Shown here one piece after another: positions 46,492-56,900 of a DNA stretch of 64,000 bases. A program made the translations under genes and the position numbers. The notes under the pieces are model-generated. The model was not told the DNA's origin, made no database searches, and worked only from the letters and a program-made list of their open reading frames with translations. The number at the start of each line of letters is the position of its first letter. Within the stretch, counting starts at the first letter, position 1. Source of the stretch: Caulobacter sp. 32-67-35 (GTDB taxonomy: Bacteria; Pseudomonadota; Alphaproteobacteria; Caulobacterales; Caulobacteraceae); assembly GCA_002280875.1 (NCBI GenBank), contig NCEV01000003.1, positions 62,001 to 126,000 on the forward strand, written 5' to 3'.

Positions 46492-48783
46492 TCAGACGGG
46501 GTCGCTACCCAGAACCCGGGAATCGTTCTCCAGGCTCGACGTATCGAAGCCGTGATAGAGCGACAGGAAGCGGAACGGGTGCTCCTGATAGCTCTCGAAC
46601 ATGATGTTGTTGATGTCCTTGGTGGTGTCGAAACACCCCAGAACTGCGTCAGGAGAGTGCCGCGTCAGGTGATGACGGCCCAGCAGCAGGGCCACCTGGT
46701 CGATCCAGCGGGTGACGGTTTCGCGGCCCAGCCGGTCGTCCAGATAGGCCCGCAGGAAGTTGAACAGCCGCGCCGCGTTCGGGGTGGGATTGACCAGCAG
46801 CAGGTTGGCGGTGATCCGTGAGCCGGCGGCCAGGTTCTTCCAGTTCTCGTTGAAGACGACGTCGGCCCTCGCCCACGCTTCCAGCAGGTCGCTGACCCCG
46901 TCCTGAAGCAACAGGTCGATGTCGGAGACGAAAATCGGCCGGCCCAGCGTCTCCAGCAGCCCGCCGAGACGCTGGAAGCGCACCGACTGGAAATGGGCCA
47001 CCGGCAGGGCGATCAGCCCCTTGGGCGGCGCGTCATAGCAGCGGGTCGTCACGGCCGAGGCGTCGAAGTCGTCGCCCACGAAGACCAGCCGCTCGTCCTT
47101 GACGCCGACCGCCTTGACCGCTTCGGCCAGGCGCTCGGCGCCGCCGATCACGTGGATCACGACCAGGCTGGAGACGTCGCTGTGGCGCAATACCGACAGA
47201 GCGTACCAGCGGCCGTACTGGTCGACATATTTCTCGTCGGCGGCGGCGAAGAACACGGCCCGTATGCCGAGCCGGTCGGCCATGGCCTTCAGGCCGGCCG
47301 CGTCCAGCGCCTCGCCTGTCGCCGTCAGATAGCGCGCCGGCGCGTCAACTGTCGGCGCGGGGGTCGCCCCCGTGATCGAGCCGATGTCCAGCGAACCCAG
47401 CAGGGACCGGTAGTGATGCACCCAGTCGGCCCATTCGGGATCGGCCAGCAGATCGCCCACCGCCACCTTGGGAACCTCGGCCGCCAGATGGGTCAGCAGG
47501 CCGATATCGGCATCCGACAGCGGCCGGCACAGCAGCAGACTCATCGCCTCATGGAAGTCGCGCAGGCGCACCAGAGGATGGATGTCCTTGTCAGGCGATA
47601 CCGCCAGGACGGCCCGGTGGCGGATCTCGGTCGGATGGTCGCCCGCCGCGCGGGCCTCGTCGGCCAGCAGGGTCAGCGCGCCAACATGACCCGGATCCAG
47701 CACGATCAGACGGCGCGCGAAGTTCAGGGCCTCGTCCATGCGCCCCAGGGCCTGGTTGCAGCCCATGGCCGCCCCGACCATCTGGGCGCCGCCGGGCATC
47801 AGGTCGGCCATCACCGACGCATAGGGCTCGGCCAGGACCACCTCGCCAGCGTTCAGGTGCCGGTTGAAGGCCTGGGACCCTAGCGAGGTCTGCTGCTGGA
47901 TCAGGGGCCACAGGGCGTGGATGTCCGGCGTCAGGGCCTTGGCCTTCACCAGAGCCCGCAGCGCTTCCAGCACGCGCCCGCCCGCCAGGTGGCTGCGCGA
48001 CACGCCGATCCAGGCGGCATAGTCATGCGCACCGCCCAGCAGGTGCTCGAACAGCACCAGGGCGTCCTCGGGCCGGTCCTCGTTGAACAGGCGCTCGGCC
48101 AGGGCCAGCACCTCATCCTGCCGACCGCCGGTCGATGAGGTCTCCGGGCGACGCAACCGGTCGGCCCGCTCGAACAGCACATCGATCTGCAGGAGCGCGT
48201 TGTCGCGCACCTCCGGCATGCGGTTGAATTCCATGACGTCCGCGCACTTGAAGCCCATCTGCGCCATCTTGGCGAAGACGTCCTCGGCCATGGCGCCGCC
48301 GATATTGTAGTCGACCAGCGACACCTCGATCTGGATGTAGTCGGCCCTGGCCAGCACCGCCTCGCCGCCCACCAGCACATCCAGTTCCGAGCCCTGGGTG
48401 TCGATCTTGACGAAGTCGAAGCTGCGGCCGGCCAGCAGGTCGTCGATCCGGGCCTTGTCGACCTCGTGCCGGATCGCGGTCTCGTCGTCGAAATAGTCGG
48501 TGTTCTCGCGATAGAGCGAACTGCCGGTCGATTGCAACCAGGTCTTGCTGAGGAACAGCTCGCCCTTGCCGGCCGCGTTCGACGCCGCCACCTCGTGCCG
48601 CTCGAACGGCAGCCGCAGCAGCTTGTCGCGGCAATGCGGGTTGGGCTCGATCAAGGTCGGCAGGCAGCCCGGAAACACCTCCAGGAACCCTTGCGTGAAC
48701 TCGCCCAGATGCGCGCCGACGTCCAGCAGCGTCCTTGGCGCGTAACCCTCGCGCCGCAAGGCCTCGAGGTGCTGGCGGTTCAT
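46492..48783 (-). CDS. FkbM methyltransferase - TPR-like - DxD glycosyltransferase fusion
   Basis: This 763-residue protein has three parts. Residues 1-205 are an FkbM-type SAM methyltransferase (TLLDVGAHLGEFTQGFLEVFPGC, FVKIDTQGSELDVLVGG, YIQIEVSLVDYN). Residues about 225-470 are helical with TPR-like pairs (ALAERLFNEDRPEDALVLFEHLLGG). Residues about 500-763 resemble a nucleotide-sugar glycosyltransferase with a D-x-D (FVSDIDLLL, about 621-623), VFNENWKN and WIDQVALLLGRHHL. It starts 10 bases after the GT41 gene ends, so the two form an operon. It could extend or O-methylate the glycan begun by GT41 on the upstream repeat protein. That role is inferred. Confidence 0.8.
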   Translation of the reverse strand: MNRQHLEALRREGYAPRTLLDVGAHLGEFTQGFLEVFPGCLPTLIEPNPHCRDKLLRLPFERHEVAASNAAGKGELFLSKTWLQSTGSSLYRENTDYFDDETAIRHEVDKARIDDLLAGRSFDFVKIDTQGSELDVLVGGEAVLARADYIQIEVSLVDYNIGGAMAEDVFAKMAQMGFKCADVMEFNRMPEVRDNALLQIDVLFERADRLRRPETSSTGGRQDEVLALAERLFNEDRPEDALVLFEHLLGGAHDYAAWIGVSRSHLAGGRVLEALRALVKAKALTPDIHALWPLIQQQTSLGSQAFNRHLNAGEVVLAEPYASVMADLMPGGAQMVGAAMGCNQALGRMDEALNFARRLIVLDPGHVGALTLLADEARAAGDHPTEIRHRAVLAVSPDKDIHPLVRLRDFHEAMSLLLCRPLSDADIGLLTHLAAEVPKVAVGDLLADPEWADWVHHYRSLLGSLDIGSITGATPAPTVDAPARYLTATGEALDAAGLKAMADRLGIRAVFFAAADEKYVDQYGRWYALSVLRHSDVSSLVVIHVIGGAERLAEAVKAVGVKDERLVFVGDDFDASAVTTRCYDAPPKGLIALPVAHFQSVRFQRLGGLLETLGRPIFVSDIDLLLQDGVSDLLEAWARADVVFNENWKNLAAGSRITANLLLVNPTPNAARLFNFLRAYLDDRLGRETVTRWIDQVALLLGRHHLTRHSPDAVLGCFDTTKDINNIMFESYQEHPFRFLSLYHGFDTSSLENDSRVLGSDPV

Positions 48784-48793
48784 CGGCGGACCC

Positions 48794-50836
48794 TCATCGG
48801 CGCTCGGCGGCGGCTATGTCTTCGGCGGTCCAGAGCCGGTTGTCGGGTCCCAGCGGCCGCGCCAGATGGCGACGGGTCAGGGCCGTCTTGTACAGGCTTT
48901 CGAAGTCGACCTCGGTCAGCATTTCGCGGTCGTCGCGATCCAGTTCGATGCCGATCTCCAGATAGGCCTCGAGATTGGCGATGTTCGGAGTCGGGCGCTG
49001 GCCGGCCTGATACTCGGCGACCATGTCGTGGAACAGGTCCTCAACGCTGCGGACCAGCAGGTCCATGTCGAACAGCACGCAGGTCGAGCGATGGGCCTCA
49101 AGCCGGTCGTGCAGGGCCCTCGTCCCCTCGCGGTCGGCCCCCAGGGCCACGGCGCGTTCGACATAGTCCTCGGCCGTCGCGCAAACCAGTTCGGGCAAGC
49201 CCGCCGAACGCACCAGACTGCCGCAGACCCGCGAGGCGAAACCCCGGCCCGACAGGGTCAGGACCGGCACAGCCATCCACAGGGCGTCAGACGCCGTGGT
49301 GTGGGCGCCATAGGGGGCGGTGTCCAGGAACAGGTCGGCCAACGGATAGCGGGCCATATGCATCGGATTGGGCTGCTTGGGCGCGAAGAACAATCGCTCA
49401 CTCTCGACGCCGCGCAGGCGGGCCTGCTCGCGCAGGCGGGCATTGGTCTCGGGATTGCTGTCCAGCAGCCACAGCACGCTGCCCGGCGTGCGCTTCAGGA
49501 TTTCCATCCAGCGGCCAAAGGTGAAGGGCGTGATCTTCTGCGGGCCGTTGAAGCAGCAGAAGACGAACGCGTCCTCGGGCAGGCCGGCGTCGGCGCGGCT
49601 GGGCCGGGCCTCGGCCACGATCCGCTTGCGATCATTAGGCTGGTAGCAGGGGATCCGGCGCACCGCCTCGGAATAGAAGCGCTCCAGCTCCGGCGGCGTG
49701 ATCCATGGATCGCCGATGATGTAGTGATGGAACGGGCTGCCCATGGTGCCCGGATAGCCCAGCCAGTTGACCAGGATCGGGGCTGGACGACGGGCGAAGA
49801 CCGGCGTGCGTGAGTCGCGCGTGTGGCCGTTCACATCGACCAGAATGTCGATCTGGTCATCGGCGATCCTGCGAGCAGCCTGGTCGTCGGTCATGCCGCG
49901 AATGTCGGTGTAGTGCTCGACGGCCGCCCGGGTGCGGGCGTTCAGGGCGTCGGTCGCCGGCGGGCCGCAATAATACGCAAAGACCTCGACCTTCTCACGG
50001 TCGTGCAGCTCGAACAGCTCGGCCATCAGATAGCCGACGGCGTGGTCGCGCAGGTCGGACGACACATAGCCCACCCGCAGCCGGCGGCCGGTCAGGTCAA
50101 TGGGCGCATCGCGGCGCTCGGCGATGATGGCCTCGGGCGCACAACTGCCGTCGCGCTCGGTGAAGGCGGCGGCGGCGCCCAGTTGCAGCAGCGGGTCGTC
50201 TGAATAGGCGGCCACCGACAGCGGGTTGATCCCCTTGAGCAGAGCGCGGCGGTCGACGCGCTCCCACGGCTCCAGCGGCGGCCATTTGCATTGCCCCAGC
50301 CGGGCCGCGACCAGCTGGCCCACGGCATCCAGCTGGGTGGGGTCAAGATCGGCGCAGCGCCAAAGGGCAGTCTCGGCGCGGCCGGCCTGCTGAGCCTCCA
50401 GCAGGGCGCGGGCCATCTGCTTGTAGGCTGAAAAGACGTAGTGGGCATTTGAGCCGGTGATGGCCAGGGGACGCGTGGCCGCAGCGTTCCAGGTGGTGAT
50501 CGCCACCTCCAGGGCCCCTGCCCGCTCCTGCAGACCGCCCAGATTGATATAGGCCGGCAGGAAATCCGGATTGAGGGCGATCGCCCGCTCCAGATTGGCC
50601 ATCGCCGCCTCGGTCCCGCCGATCCCCGACTGCAGGGTCGCGCAGTTGAACAGGGCGATGAACAGCTGCGGGTGATCCGGATTGAACTGGATCCAGATCT
50701 TGTAGACCTGCTCGGCCATGGCCGACTGGCCGGCGTCGGTGTAGCGCCCGGCGGCATTGATCAGATCGCCGAGCGACAGCCCCTGCGTGGTGATCGTCTG
50801 AAGTACGGCGAGGTCGTCGGATTCAACCATGATCAT
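48794..50836 (-). CDS. TPR-GT41 glycosyltransferase (OGT/SPINDLY family)
   Basis: This gene encodes a 680-residue protein. TPR-like helices occupy about residues 15-170 (AEQVYKIWIQFNPDHPQLFIALFNCATL, NLERAIALNPDFLPAYINLGGLQE). The GT41 catalytic region follows, with LRVGYVSSDLRDHAVGYL, ILVDVNGHTRDSR, PAPILVNWLGYPGTMG, CCFNGPQKITPFT (Lys434, aligned with human OGT Lys842), SVLWLL, and DLFLDTAPYGAHTTASDALWM. It probably adds GlcNAc or hexose to Ser/Thr or Asn of target proteins in the cytoplasm. Its gene directly follows the giant Thr/Ser-rich octad-repeat gene on the same strand, so that protein is the likely substrate. Confidence 0.88.
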   Translation of the reverse strand: MIMVESDDLAVLQTITTQGLSLGDLINAAGRYTDAGQSAMAEQVYKIWIQFNPDHPQLFIALFNCATLQSGIGGTEAAMANLERAIALNPDFLPAYINLGGLQERAGALEVAITTWNAAATRPLAITGSNAHYVFSAYKQMARALLEAQQAGRAETALWRCADLDPTQLDAVGQLVAARLGQCKWPPLEPWERVDRRALLKGINPLSVAAYSDDPLLQLGAAAAFTERDGSCAPEAIIAERRDAPIDLTGRRLRVGYVSSDLRDHAVGYLMAELFELHDREKVEVFAYYCGPPATDALNARTRAAVEHYTDIRGMTDDQAARRIADDQIDILVDVNGHTRDSRTPVFARRPAPILVNWLGYPGTMGSPFHHYIIGDPWITPPELERFYSEAVRRIPCYQPNDRKRIVAEARPSRADAGLPEDAFVFCCFNGPQKITPFTFGRWMEILKRTPGSVLWLLDSNPETNARLREQARLRGVESERLFFAPKQPNPMHMARYPLADLFLDTAPYGAHTTASDALWMAVPVLTLSGRGFASRVCGSLVRSAGLPELVCATAEDYVERAVALGADREGTRALHDRLEAHRSTCVLFDMDLLVRSVEDLFHDMVAEYQAGQRPTPNIANLEAYLEIGIELDRDDREMLTEVDFESLYKTALTRRHLARPLGPDNRLWTAEDIAAAERR

Positions 50837-50942
50837 CTCAGCGCGCGGATCGGGCCGGAGCGAGCCCGACTCGTCTCGTCAGATGTTCGCACGTCGGGGC
50901 AGCGTCACCAATCACCGCCCGGCCCGGCTATCCTCCTCTGGC

Positions 50943-50966
50943 CGCCGACGTCTTGCGACGCCGGCG
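50943..50966 (-). other. Stem-loop with GCAA tetraloop after the octad-repeat gene
   Basis: CGCCGGCGTC and GACGTCGGCG pair (one G-T) around GCAA on the minus strand, 12 bases past the stop of the repeat gene and about 110 bases before the GT41 start. There is no T-tract, so it is more likely an mRNA-processing or 3'-stabilising hairpin within an operon than a terminator. Confidence 0.5.
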
Positions 50967-50978
50967 AACCGGAGGGTC

Positions 50979-53900
50979 TTAGCTCACGCCCAGGTAGGCG
51001 ACGATCTGCGGATCCGAGAGGCTCTGGACCTGGGTCGTCGTCAGGGCGGCGGCCTGGGTGGCGGTCAGGGCCGAGATGCTGGTCGTGGTCAGGTTGTCCA
51101 GCTGGCTGACCGTCAAGCTGGCGATCTGGGTGCCTTGCAGCGAGCCAACCTGGGTCTCGGTCAGACCGCCGATCACCGTGGCCGACAGAGCCGCGATCTG
51201 ACTGGTGGTCAGCGCCGCGATCTGGGTGTCGAACAGCTCGCCGATATCGGTGGTCGACAGACCCTTGATCTGGTTGACCGTCAGCCCCTTGACCTGGGTT
51301 GTGCTCAGCGCCGCCACCTGGGTGTCGACCAGAGCCGAGATGTTGGTCGGGCTCAGCGCAGCCAGCTGGCTGGTGGTGAGGGCGGCGACCTGGGTGTCGA
51401 GCAGTTCGCCGATATCGGTCGTCGTCAGGCCGCCCAGCTGCGCAGTCGTTAGACCCTTGATCTGGGTGGTGCTGAGCGCCGCCACCTGGGTGTCGGCCAG
51501 GGCCGAGAAGCTGGTGGCCGTCAGGGCGCCCAGTTGCGCCGTGCTGAGCGCGGCGACCTGGGTGGTCGACAACGCCTGCAGGGCGGTAGTGGCGAAGGCG
51601 GTGATCTGGCCGGTCGTCAGGGCGCTGACCTGGGTCGCCGACAGCTCGGCGATGTCCGTGGTCGACAGACCCTTCAGCTGGGTATTGGTCAGGCCCTTGA
51701 TCTGGGTCGCCGAGATGCCCGCCATCTGGGTTTCGTCCAGCGCCGACAGGTTGGTCGCGTTCAGGGCGGCCAGTTGCAGGATGCTGAGCGCGGCCAACTG
51801 GGTGTCGGCCAGGGCGCCGACCTGAGTGGTGGTCAGGGCCGTGATTTGCGAGGCCGTCAGGCCCTTGACCTGGGTCGTGCTGAGAGTCGCGACCTGGGTC
51901 TCGGTCATACCGGGCAGAACGCTCGGATTGAATGCCCCCACCTGGGCCGCCGACAGAGCGGCGATCTGGGTGGTGGTGAAGTCAGACCCGATATCCAGGT
52001 CGTCCATCGCCTTGAGCTGGGTCGTGGTGATGGCCTTGACCTGGGTTTCCGACAGCGCCCCGAACTGGGTAGCGTCGAAGGTCCGGATATTGCTGCCCAG
52101 GGCGGCGACCTGGGTCGGGGTCAGGGCCGCGATCTGGGTATCGACCAGGCCAGCGGCCTGATCCACGGTCAGGGCGCCGACCTGCAGAGCCGTCAGCCCC
52201 TTGACCTGGGTGGCGGTGAGCACGTCGATCTGGGTGTCGAACAGCGCCTTGACGTTGGTCGTCGTCAGACCTGCGATCTGGGTCGCGCTGAGCGCCTCGA
52301 CCTGGGTGGTCGACAGCTGCTGGACGTTGGTGCTGGTGAAGGCGCCGATCTGAGCCGCCGTCAGAGCGCCGATCTGGGTGGCCAGCAGCTCGCCGACGTC
52401 GGCGGTGGACAGGCCCTTCAGCTGGGTCGCCGTCAGCGCCTGGACCTGGGTATTGCTCAGAGCCGCGACCTGGGTATCGACCAGGGCCGAGACATTGGTC
52501 TCGGACAGGGCCTTAAGCTGTTCCGCCGTCAGGGCGCCGATCTGGGTCTCGGAGAACTGCGCCATGTCGGCGGTGTTCAGACCCTTCAGCTGGGTGGCCG
52601 TAAGGGCCTTGATCTGGGTGGTCGACAGGGCCGCGACCTGGGTGTCGTCGAGCGCCGAGATGTTGGTCGCCGTCAGGCTGGTCAGTTGCGTCGGCGTCAG
52701 GGCCGCGATCTGGGTGTCGGCCAGCTCACCGATGTCGGCAGTCGTCAGGGCCTTCAGCTGCGAAGCGTTGAAGCCCTTGATCTGCGTGGCGTTCAGGACC
52801 GCGATCTGTGTATCGGCCAAGGCCGAGATGCCGGTCGAGGTCAGAACGCTGATCTGGGCGGCGCTGAGGGCGCCGACCTGGGTTTCCGACAGGGCCTGCA
52901 GGTTGGTGGTGTCCAGGGCCGTGATCTGCGACGTGGTCAGGGCGCCGATCTGGGTGGCCGACAGCTCGCCGATGTCGGCGGGCGACAGGCCCCTCAGTTG
53001 GGTCGCCGTCAGGGCCCTGATCTGGGTCGTGGAGATGGCCGCGACCTGGGTCTCGTTCAGGGCCGAGATGTTGGTGGCGCTTAGCGCCGCCAGTTGCGAG
53101 GCGGCCAGGGCGGCCACCTGGGTGTCGAGCAGCTCGCCGATATCCGCCGTGCTCAGACCGCCCAGCTGGGTGGTCGTCAGGCCCTTGATCTGGGTGGCGC
53201 TCAGGGCGGCCATCTGGGTGTCGGCCAGGGCCGAGACGCCGGTGGTCGACAGGGCGCCCAGCTGGATGGCCGTCAGGGCTGCGATCTGGGTGTCGGCCAG
53301 CTCGCCGATATCGGCGGCGCTCAGCCCCTTCAGCTGCGTCGCCGTCAGGCCCTTGATCTGGGTGGCGCTTAGGGCTGCAACCTGGGTATCGGCCAGAGCC
53401 GAGACATTGGTCGCGCTGAGGGCGCCGATCTGGGCGGCGCTGAGGGCGCCGATCTGGGTGTCGGCCAGATCACCGACGTTGTCGGCGGTGAGGCGGGCAA
53501 CCTGAGCCGTGGTCAAGCCCTTGATCTGGGTGGTGCTGAGCGCCGCGAACTGGGTATCAGCCAATTGGGTGACATTGGTCACCGACAGCGCGCCGATCTG
53601 GGTAGCGGTGAGCCCGCCGATCTGGGTCTCCGTCAGCGCCTGCAGGTTTGTGACCGACAGGGCCCCGACCTGGGCGGCGCTCAGGGCGCCGACCTGGGTG
53701 GCCGACAGCTCGCCGATATCGGCGACCGACAGGCCCTTCAGCTGAGTGGTGCTCAGCGCCTGGACCTGGGCGTTGCTCAGGGCGCCGACCTGGGTCTCAC
53801 TGAGAGCCGAGACATTGGTCTCCGACAGCGCCTTCAGCTGCTCGGCGCTCATGGCGGCCACCTGGGTAGTCGTCAGTTCGGCCATGTCGGCGGTCGACAG

Positions 53901-56900
53901 ACCCTTCAGCTGAGTCGCCGTCAGACCCTTGATCTGGGTCGTCGACAGGGCCGCCGTCTGGGTTTCGTTCAGGGCCGAGATGTTGGTGGCGCTCAGGGCG
54001 CTCAGCTGGACGGTGGACAGAGCCGCCACTTGGGTGTCGACCAGTTCGCCGATATCGGCCGTCGTCAGGGCCTTCAGCTGCGTGGCGGTCACGCCCTTGA
54101 TCTGGGTGGTGCTCAGGGCCGCGACCTGGGTGTCGGCCAGGGCCGAGAAGCCGGTCGCGCTCAGGGCGCCCAGCTGGGCGGCGCTCAGGGCGGCGACCTG
54201 GGTGTCGGCCAGGTCAGCGATGTTATCAGCCGTCAGCTTCGACAGCTGAGCCACCGTCAGACCCTTGATCTGGGTGGTGCTCAGCGCGGCCAGCTGCGTG
54301 TCGGCCAGCTGGGTGATGCTGGTCGCCGCCAGGGCGCTGATCTGGGTGGCGCTCAGGCCGCCGATCTGGGTTTCAGACAGCTGCTGCAGGTTAGTGATCG
54401 ACAGGGCCGCGACCTGGGCCGAGGCCAGGGCGCCGACCTGGGTGGCCGACAGCTCGGTGATGTCGTCCGTCGACAGACCCTTCAGCTGGGTCGTGGTCAG
54501 GGACTGGACCTGGCTATTGCTCAGGGCGCCGACCTGGGTCTGGGTCAGGGCCGAGATGGCGGTGTCGGCGAAAGCCTTCAACTGCTCGCTGCTCAGAGCG
54601 CCGATCTGGGTCGTGGACAGCTGACTGACGTCTGTTTCGGACAGCCCCTTCAGCTGGGTCGCCGTCAGGCCCTTGACCTGGGTCGCCGAGAAGGCCTGGA
54701 GCTGGGGCTCGTCAAGGCTGGCGAGGTAGGACGCCTGCAGGCTGCCCACCTGGGCCGCCGAGAGCGAGCCCAGCTGCGTGACATTGAAGTCGGCATATTC
54801 GCCGCCATCTAGCATCTTCAGCTGGGTCGTCGTCAGGGCCTTCATTTGGGTGGTGGTGAAGCCCGCGGTCTGGGTCTCGTCCAGATACTTGAAGCTGGTC
54901 GCGTTGAGCGCGGCGACTTGGCTGGTCGTCAGGGCCTCGATCTGGGTCGCGACCAGGGCGTCGGTCACGCCCGGGTGCATCGCCGCCATCTGCGAGGCGG
55001 TGAAGCCCTTGATCTGGGTGGTGCTCAGCACGCCGATATCGGCGTCGCTCAGACCCTGGATGTCGGTGATCTTCAGCGCGCCGATCTGGCTGGCGCTGAA
55101 GGCGCCGAACTGGGTCTCGTCCAGCGTGCCGACGGCCATGCCGCTGGGCAAGCCGGCGATCTGCGAGGTGGTGAAGCCTGCGATCTGGGTGGTCTGGATG
55201 GCGTCAGAGTGCGCGCCAAGCAGCGCTTCAAACGCTGCCGTCTTGAGGGCGCCGATCTGGGTCGTCGTGAGCGTGGCGGCCTGGGTGTCGGTCATGGCGC
55301 TGACCCCGTTGCCGGTCAGCGACGACATCTGCGTGGCCGTCAGCGCGCCCAGCTGGGTGGTGTCCAGCCCCTGGATGCCCCCGGTGATCGAACCGACCTG
55401 GGTCGCCGTGAGGGCCTTGACCTGGGTGGTGGTCAGGGCTGCGACCTGGGTGTCGTTATACAGTATATCGTTGACGCTGGTGGTTGACAGCGCGGCCACC
55501 TGAGTGGCCGACAACGTCGCGACCTGGGTGTCGAGCAGGCTGCCCACAGCCCAGCTGTTGAACCCTGCGACCTGGGTCGTCGTCAGAGCCTTGACCTGGG
55601 TTGTCGACAGCGCCGCGAAATGGTCGCCGCTCATATTGTTGAGCGCGGTTGTCGTCAGGGCGCTGATCTGGGTGGCCGTCAGGGCCCCGATCTGCGTATC
55701 CGCCAGCGCGACGATCTCGTCGACGCCCAGGGCCTTGATCTGCGAGACGTTGAGCCCCTTGATCTGGCTCTCGGACAACGCAGCCAACTGGAAGCTGTTG
55801 AGCTCGATGAGGTTCGTCGCCGAGATGGCGCCGATCTGTGTGGCGGTGAGGCCGCCGATCTGGGTGGGGCTCAGTTGCTGCAGGTTGGTCACCGACAGCG
55901 CGCTGATCTGGGCTGCGCCCAGCTGACCGATCTGGGTGGACGACAGTTCGTCGATATCGGCGGTCGACAGGCCCTTCAGCTGGGTCGCCGTCAGCGCCGC
56001 AACCTGCGTGCCGGTCAGCGCCGAAACCTGGGTCTGGCTCAGGGCCGAGATGTTGGTTTCCGACAGCGCCTTCAGCTGTTCGGTGGTCAGGGCCGCCACC
56101 TGGGTGTCGAGCAGCTCGCCGATGTCGGCGGTCGACAGGCCCTTGATCTGGGTGGCGGTCAGACCCTTGATCTGCGTCGCGCTCAGCGCGGCCGTCTGGG
56201 TCTCGTTCAGGGCCGAGATGCCCGTGGCAGACAGGCTGGACAGCTGGGTCGGGGTCAGGGCCGCAATCTGGGTGTCGGCGAGGTCGCCGATGTCAGCGGG
56301 CGACAGGCCCTTAAGTTGGGTGGCTGTCAGGGCCTTGATCTGGGTCGTGGTTAGCGCGGCAGTCTGGTCTTCATTGAGCGCGGAGACTCCCGTCGCGCTC
56401 AGCGCCGAAATCTGGGTCGCGGCCAGGGCCGCAACCTGGGTGTCGGCAAATTCAAGGATGTCGCCGGCGGTCAGGGCCGACAGTTGCGAGGTCGTCAGGC
56501 CCTTGATCTGCGTGGCGTTGAGCACGGCAATCTGGGTGTCGGCCAGGGCCAGGAAGGCCGTCGCGCCCATGGCGCCGATCTGCGAAGCGCTCATGGCGCC
56601 GATCTGAGTGGTCGTCAGGGCCTGCAGGTTGGTCACGCCCAGGGCTGCAGTCTGGGATGGCGTCATGGCGCCGATCTGATCGGCCGTCAGCTCGGCGATG
56701 TCGGCGGTCGACAGACCCTTCAGCTGGGTCGTCGTCAGACCCTTGATCTGCGTTGCGGTCAGAGCCTGGGTCTGGGTCTCGTTCAGGGCCGAGATGTTGG
56801 TCGCCGTCAGCGAGCCCAGTTGGGCCACCGTCAGGGCCTGGATCTGGGTGTCGACCAGCTCGCCCATGTCGGCGGTAGACAGGCCCTTCAGCTGAGTGGG

